Assembly (NCBI GenBank): GCA_016214445.1
Contig: JACROM010000132.1
Span: 1 to 15,860, forward strand
Source: Microcaldota archaeon
Lineage (GTDB): Archaea; Micrarchaeota; Micrarchaeia; Norongarragalinales; Norongarragalinaceae
DNA length: 15,860 nucleotides
Reading direction: 5' to 3'
In this document: one piece after another, positions 13,089 to 15,860 of the stretch
How positions within the stretch are numbered: the first letter of the stretch is position 1
Layout: each line of letters starts with the position of its first letter
Translations under genes and position numbers: made by a program
The notes under the pieces: model-generated
What the model was told of the DNA's origin: nothing
The model's database searches: none
What the model saw: only the letters and a program-made list of their open reading frames with translations

Positions 13089-14333
13089 TCACAAATCCTC
13101 GTATACCGGGAACTCCCCGCACAACGCGAGAACTTCCTTTTTCACTTCTCCCAACTCTTGCTCGCTGTTCCAGTTCTTGCACGCTCTCGCGATGAGCTCT
13201 CCCACCTTCTCCATCTGTTTTTCCTTCATTCCCCTGCTCGTGAGGGTGGGGGTTCCGAGACGGATTCCCGAAGGGTCGAAAGGAGAACGCGGATCGAAAG
13301 GAATGGTGTTCTTGTTGACTGTAATGTTGGCCTTGTCCAACGCTTCCTCTGCCTGCTTGCCAGTAACGTTCAAAGGCTGAAGGTCCACAAGCAAAAGATG
13401 GTTGTCTGTTCCGCCAGTCACCAACCTCAATCCTTGCGATGAAAGCTCTTCGCCCAAAGCCCGTGCGTTCTTGACTATCTGCCTGCCGTAATCCTTGAAT
13501 TCAGGCTTAAGCGCTTCAGCGAAACAAACCGCTTTAGCTGCGGTAACGTGGTCGTGCGGCCCGCCCTGCATTCCCGGGAAAACAGCCTTGTCAATCGGCT
13601 TCGCGTATTTTTCCTTGCACATGATTATGGCGCTCCTCGGGCCCCGCAGGGTCTTGTGGGTCGTAGTGGTTACGACGTCCGTAAAGGGAAAGGGCGAAGG
13701 GTGCGCGCCTGAAACTATGAGGCCCGCGATGTGCGAAATATCCGCCATTGATATGGCTCCGATGCTTTCGGCTATTTCAGCGAATCGCTTGAAGTCTATC
13801 TGCCTCGGGTAGGCTGTTGCTCCTGAAACAATCATTTTGGGTTGTTCTTTCTTGGCAATTTCCTCTATCTTGCCGTAATTCAGCAGTTCAGTGTCCTTTT
13901 CTACGCCATACTGCACAAAATGGTAGGCGCGGCCGGAAAAATTCACTTTGTGCCCGTGCGTCAAGTGGCCTCCTTCGCTCAACGACATGCCCATGACTTT
14001 GTCGCCGAACTGCAGCAAGGCAAAGTAAACCTCGATGTTGGCGGGCGAACCGGAATAAGGCTGGACGTTTACGTGCTCGCAGCCGAAAAGCTCTTTCGCG
14101 CGCGAAATAGCCAGCTCTTCTGCCTGGTCCGCGAACTCGTTGCCGCCGTAATAGCGCTTGCGGGGGTAGCCTTCGGAGTATTTGTTCGTAAGCACTGAAC
14201 CGACCGCATCCAGAACAGAGGGGGAAACTATGTTCTCGGAAGGAATGAGTTCCAACACCTGCTGTTGACGCTTGAGCTCGTTCCTTATCACTTCAGCTAC
14301 TTTTGGATCGGTTTTGGCCAAATGTTCAAGCAT
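13089..14333 (-). CDS. glyA: Serine hydroxymethyltransferase
   Basis: This 414-aa PLP enzyme converts serine and tetrahydrofolate (or an archaeal pterin) to glycine and methylene-folate. The PLP lysine is K227 in [13 protein letters not shown]198 and H201 (DISHIAG) contact the cofactor ring; QPYSGSPAN (91-99) binds the phosphate; [15 protein letters not shown] is the standard substrate loop. Length is normal for the bacterial family. The [28 protein letters not shown] and [21 protein letters not shown] blocks are of bacterial (notably candidate-phyla-like) or eukaryotic type, not the usual archaeal type, which suggests transfer. ATG 14333 is preceded by an AGGGGG site (about 14341-14346) and a TATA-like ATTTAAC box at 14374-14380. 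Confidence 0.95.
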   Translation of the reverse strand: MLEHLAKTDPKVAEVIRNELKRQQQVLELIPSENIVSPSVLDAVGSVLTNKYSEGYPRKRYYGGNEFADQAEELAISRAKELFGCEHVNVQPYSGSPANIEVYFALLQFGDKVMGMSLSEGGHLTHGHKVNFSGRAYHFVQYGVEKDTELLNYGKIEEIAKKEQPKMIVSGATAYPRQIDFKRFAEIAESIGAISMADISHIAGLIVSGAHPSPFPFTDVVTTTTHKTLRGPRSAIIMCKEKYAKPIDKAVFPGMQGGPHDHVTAAKAVCFAEALKPEFKDYGRQIVKNARALGEELSSQGLRLVTGGTDNHLLLVDLQPLNVTGKQAEEALDKANITVNKNTIPFDPRSPFDPSGIRLGTPTLTSRGMKEKQMEKVGELIARACKNWNSEQELGEVKKEVLALCGEFPVYEDL

Positions 14334-14392
14334 GAGAAAAACCCCCTTGAAGCACTATTAGTACCCACAAAACATTTAACCTTTTGCCGTAT

Positions 14393-14451
14393 CCCACTCA
14401 AAACAAGTTTTTCGTGGGTCTACAGAGTCGGCTACGCCGAATTAGTTATTT
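14393..14451 (+). repeat. Hairpin plus 27-nt motif, second copy
   Basis: CCCAC (14393-14397) pairs with GTGGG (14414-14418), with an inner AAAAC/GTTTT pair. Six nt later, 14425-14451 closely match the minus strand of 7433-7459 (24 of 27 bases with two small gaps; core CGGCT(T)ACGCCGAATTA). The gap between glyA and the insertion sequence (14334-14542) also holds the glyA promoter and a T-run (14467-14473), and no gene. Confidence 0.45.
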
Positions 14452-14542
14452 ACCTGACTTTTCCGGTTTTTTTGAACACTACGTCCGCGCGATTCTTTTT
14501 CCCTCGTAAAAGTGCTTTCGAATACCGGCAAGTTTATTAAGT

Positions 14543-14565
14543 GTAGTGTTTATTATAAACACTAC
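14543..14565. repeat. Inverted repeat before the transposase gene
   Basis: GTAGTGTTTAT and ATAAACACTAC flank a single T; the centre is TATA-like. A third copy of AACACTAC occurs at 14475-14482. The site ends 1 nt before ATG 14567. Confidence 0.6.
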
Positions 14566-14566
14566 A

Positions 14567-15860
14567 ATGAGTTTCATCCGGAAAATCAAACGGCAAGGTC
14601 CGGCAAAAGTTCATTCGCTACCTTGGCAAAGACGTCAAAGGCAAACCGCAGAAACGCGTCTTGGAAAGTGACGTGGTGGTCAAAAGTGTCAAGCGTAGCT
14701 TGGATGTTCTCGCTATCGATGCCGTGGCCAAAGAACTCGGCGTCAACGAGATTGCTAACCGACACGTGATTGCCTTGATTTATTCGCAGTTGATGGAGCA
14801 TCGAAGTATCAACTCTCTTGAAAGCTGGATGAAGTTCACAGAAATTCCCGACGTATTGAATCTGGATGCGCCGTCGACAAAAAGCCTGTACGAATCCCTA
14901 TCGGATTTTAGCCAAGGTGAGTTTGATTTGTTGAACTTACGCCTTTTGGATAAATTTCGGGAGGTCGAACCGTTGGAGGAAGCGGCCGTCATTGATGTGA
15001 CGGACACGTATCTGGAAGGAAAAAACATTTCCATAAGACGACGGCGTGGAAAGGAAGGCAAGGTTCGCAAACTAATCCAATTGGGGTTGGCGGTGAGTTT
15101 TCAGAACGGTTTTCCGTTGTGTTACAAGCAATACCATGGCAATCTGAACAACACGCAAATTTTCAAGGACATGGTGTTGACTTTACGAGGGCAAAATCGC
15201 AAATGCGTCATCATGGATCGGGGCATGTCATCGGATGAAAACATCAAACTTGCACACCATTTGAACGCCGGGGTGATTGCAGGCTTACGGAAGACGAGCG
15301 CCCTAGAAAAGAAATTTCTTGAACCGATTGACCGTTCGGAAATTTATTCGCGTCAACATCGGGTCGTTCTGAAAAATACGACGGTGTTCGTCAAGGGTTT
15401 CGTGTTTGGCAAGGGTCGGTTATTGGTGGTTTACAATCCGATGTTGGAGGCGGTAAAGCGTGAAAAGGCTTTCCGGAAGAAGGGCGATTCGGATGACGTT
15501 TACGCGGGCTATTCTCTTGTTTATCATAACACCGAGTACACCGATGAAGTGGTTGTAAAAAAATATTACGAAAAGGATATCGTGGAGCGGGCGTTCAAGC
15601 AGATGAAAGGTGTGCTCAAGCTTCGTCCGATTCGCGTTTGGCTGGAAGAACATGTGGAGACGCACGTACGGATTTGTTATCTTGCGTACGCGATTCTTGC
15701 GTACATGAATTTTAAACTCGCGGCCAAGTCATCGGCGGTGCAGGCGTTGGCATCTTTGCGGCATGGTTATCGCGTGTGTTTGGGTGTGAAAAGTAATTCG
15801 GATGCGTGGTCGGTTTTTGTTCCGTTGGAGCCGCATCAAATCGATATCCTTAAGACATTA
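14567..15860 (+). CDS. IS1634-like transposase, frameshifted at the start, partial at window end
   Basis: From 14571 one frame stays open to the window end, about 430 codons with no stop. It reads NGKVRQKFIRYLGKD (typical N-terminal part of the family), then VIDVTDTYLEG (first Asp), VIMDRGMSSDENI (second Asp) and KYYEKDIVERAFKQMKGVLKLRPIR (catalytic Glu in a Y-x2-K-x3-E-x6-K form of the IS4 signature), then a helical C-terminus. There is no ATG, GTG or TTG in this frame before TTG 14661, and a TGA closes it at 14568. ATG 14567 begins MSFIRK in a different frame; removing one base in the GAAAATC run (14581-14587) joins MSFIRK to the transposase. Either one base was gained, the original N-terminus suffered a deletion, or a +1 frameshift is used. 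The third frame in this region is a shadow. Confidence 0.8.

Larger units (their letters stand above)
14543..15860 (+). mobile_element. IS4-superfamily (IS1634-like) insertion sequence, left part
   Basis: The element runs off the right edge. Its transposase is of DDE type. An 11-bp inverted repeat with a 1-nt spacer (14543-14565) lies just before the ORF and may be part of the terminal region or a promoter operator. The right end and any target duplication are outside the window, so the exact left boundary is not fixed; it could lie up to about 80 nt further left. Base and codon use (more CGT, CGG, TTG, GAT) differ from the neighbouring genes. Confidence 0.65.

Noticed and set aside
13086..13182. 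N-terminal extension of the small protein downstream of glyA
   Set aside because: The extra residues lie within glyA coding sequence, and the coupled ATG 13086 is a better start.
14512..14769. 85-codon + strand frame with an ATG near the insertion sequence
   Set aside because: It overlaps the transposase in another frame and has no family features.
1..15860. CRISPR arrays, rRNA or tRNA genes
   Set aside because: No regularly spaced repeats and no recognisable structural RNA were seen by eye on either strand.

Overview
The window looks archaeal. Genes are preceded by TATA boxes 25-30 nt from likely transcription starts, several starts appear leaderless, and others carry GGTGAT-type ribosome binding sites. 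The gene content agrees: two FtsZ genes, a translin/C3PO homologue, a HemK2/Mtq2-type methyltransferase, ribbon-helix-helix antitoxins with PIN and MazF-like toxins, and a secreted protein of Ig-like modules. A small DPANN-type archaeon (for example Diapherotrites) would fit, but that is inference; no rRNA or tRNA is present to place it. The serine hydroxymethyltransferase is of a bacterial type, which points to gene transfer.

Layout. 1-2680: a possible lysine-rich gene end, then two tandem, closely related ftsZ genes on the + strand, closed by a long bulged hairpin with a T-run. 2680-6970: an accessory stretch. It holds an AbiEi-like winged-helix regulator (-) diverging from a translin gene (+) across a perfect 20-bp palindrome; the translin frame is broken by an in-frame TAA. 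Then come an RHH/MazF-like toxin-antitoxin pair, a tandem pair of paralogous proteins of unknown family, and a VapBC pair, all on the - strand. 6990-10220 (-): a four-helix membrane protein, a HemK2-like methyltransferase, and a 689-aa surface protein whose stop nearly touches the methyltransferase start. 10498-11397 (+): an unrecognised 299-aa protein. 11432-14333 (-): a glutamate-dehydrogenase-family enzyme, then a small unknown protein 2 nt downstream of glyA. 14543-15860 (+): the left part of an IS4-superfamily (IS1634-like) insertion sequence running off the window, with its start codon out of frame with the transposase body.

How they fit together. The two FtsZ proteins would act in cell division. 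GlyA and the dehydrogenase are core one-carbon and amino-acid metabolism. The 2.7-7.0 kb block is defence or stress-like: three toxin-antitoxin-related loci around a two-gene paralogous unit of unknown function. That unit is the best candidate here for something undescribed. The most concrete anomaly is the interrupted translin gene, where the stop codon sits one codon before the predicted nuclease motif. A second structural signal is a hairpin followed by a 27-nt motif, found in two unlinked intergenic regions.
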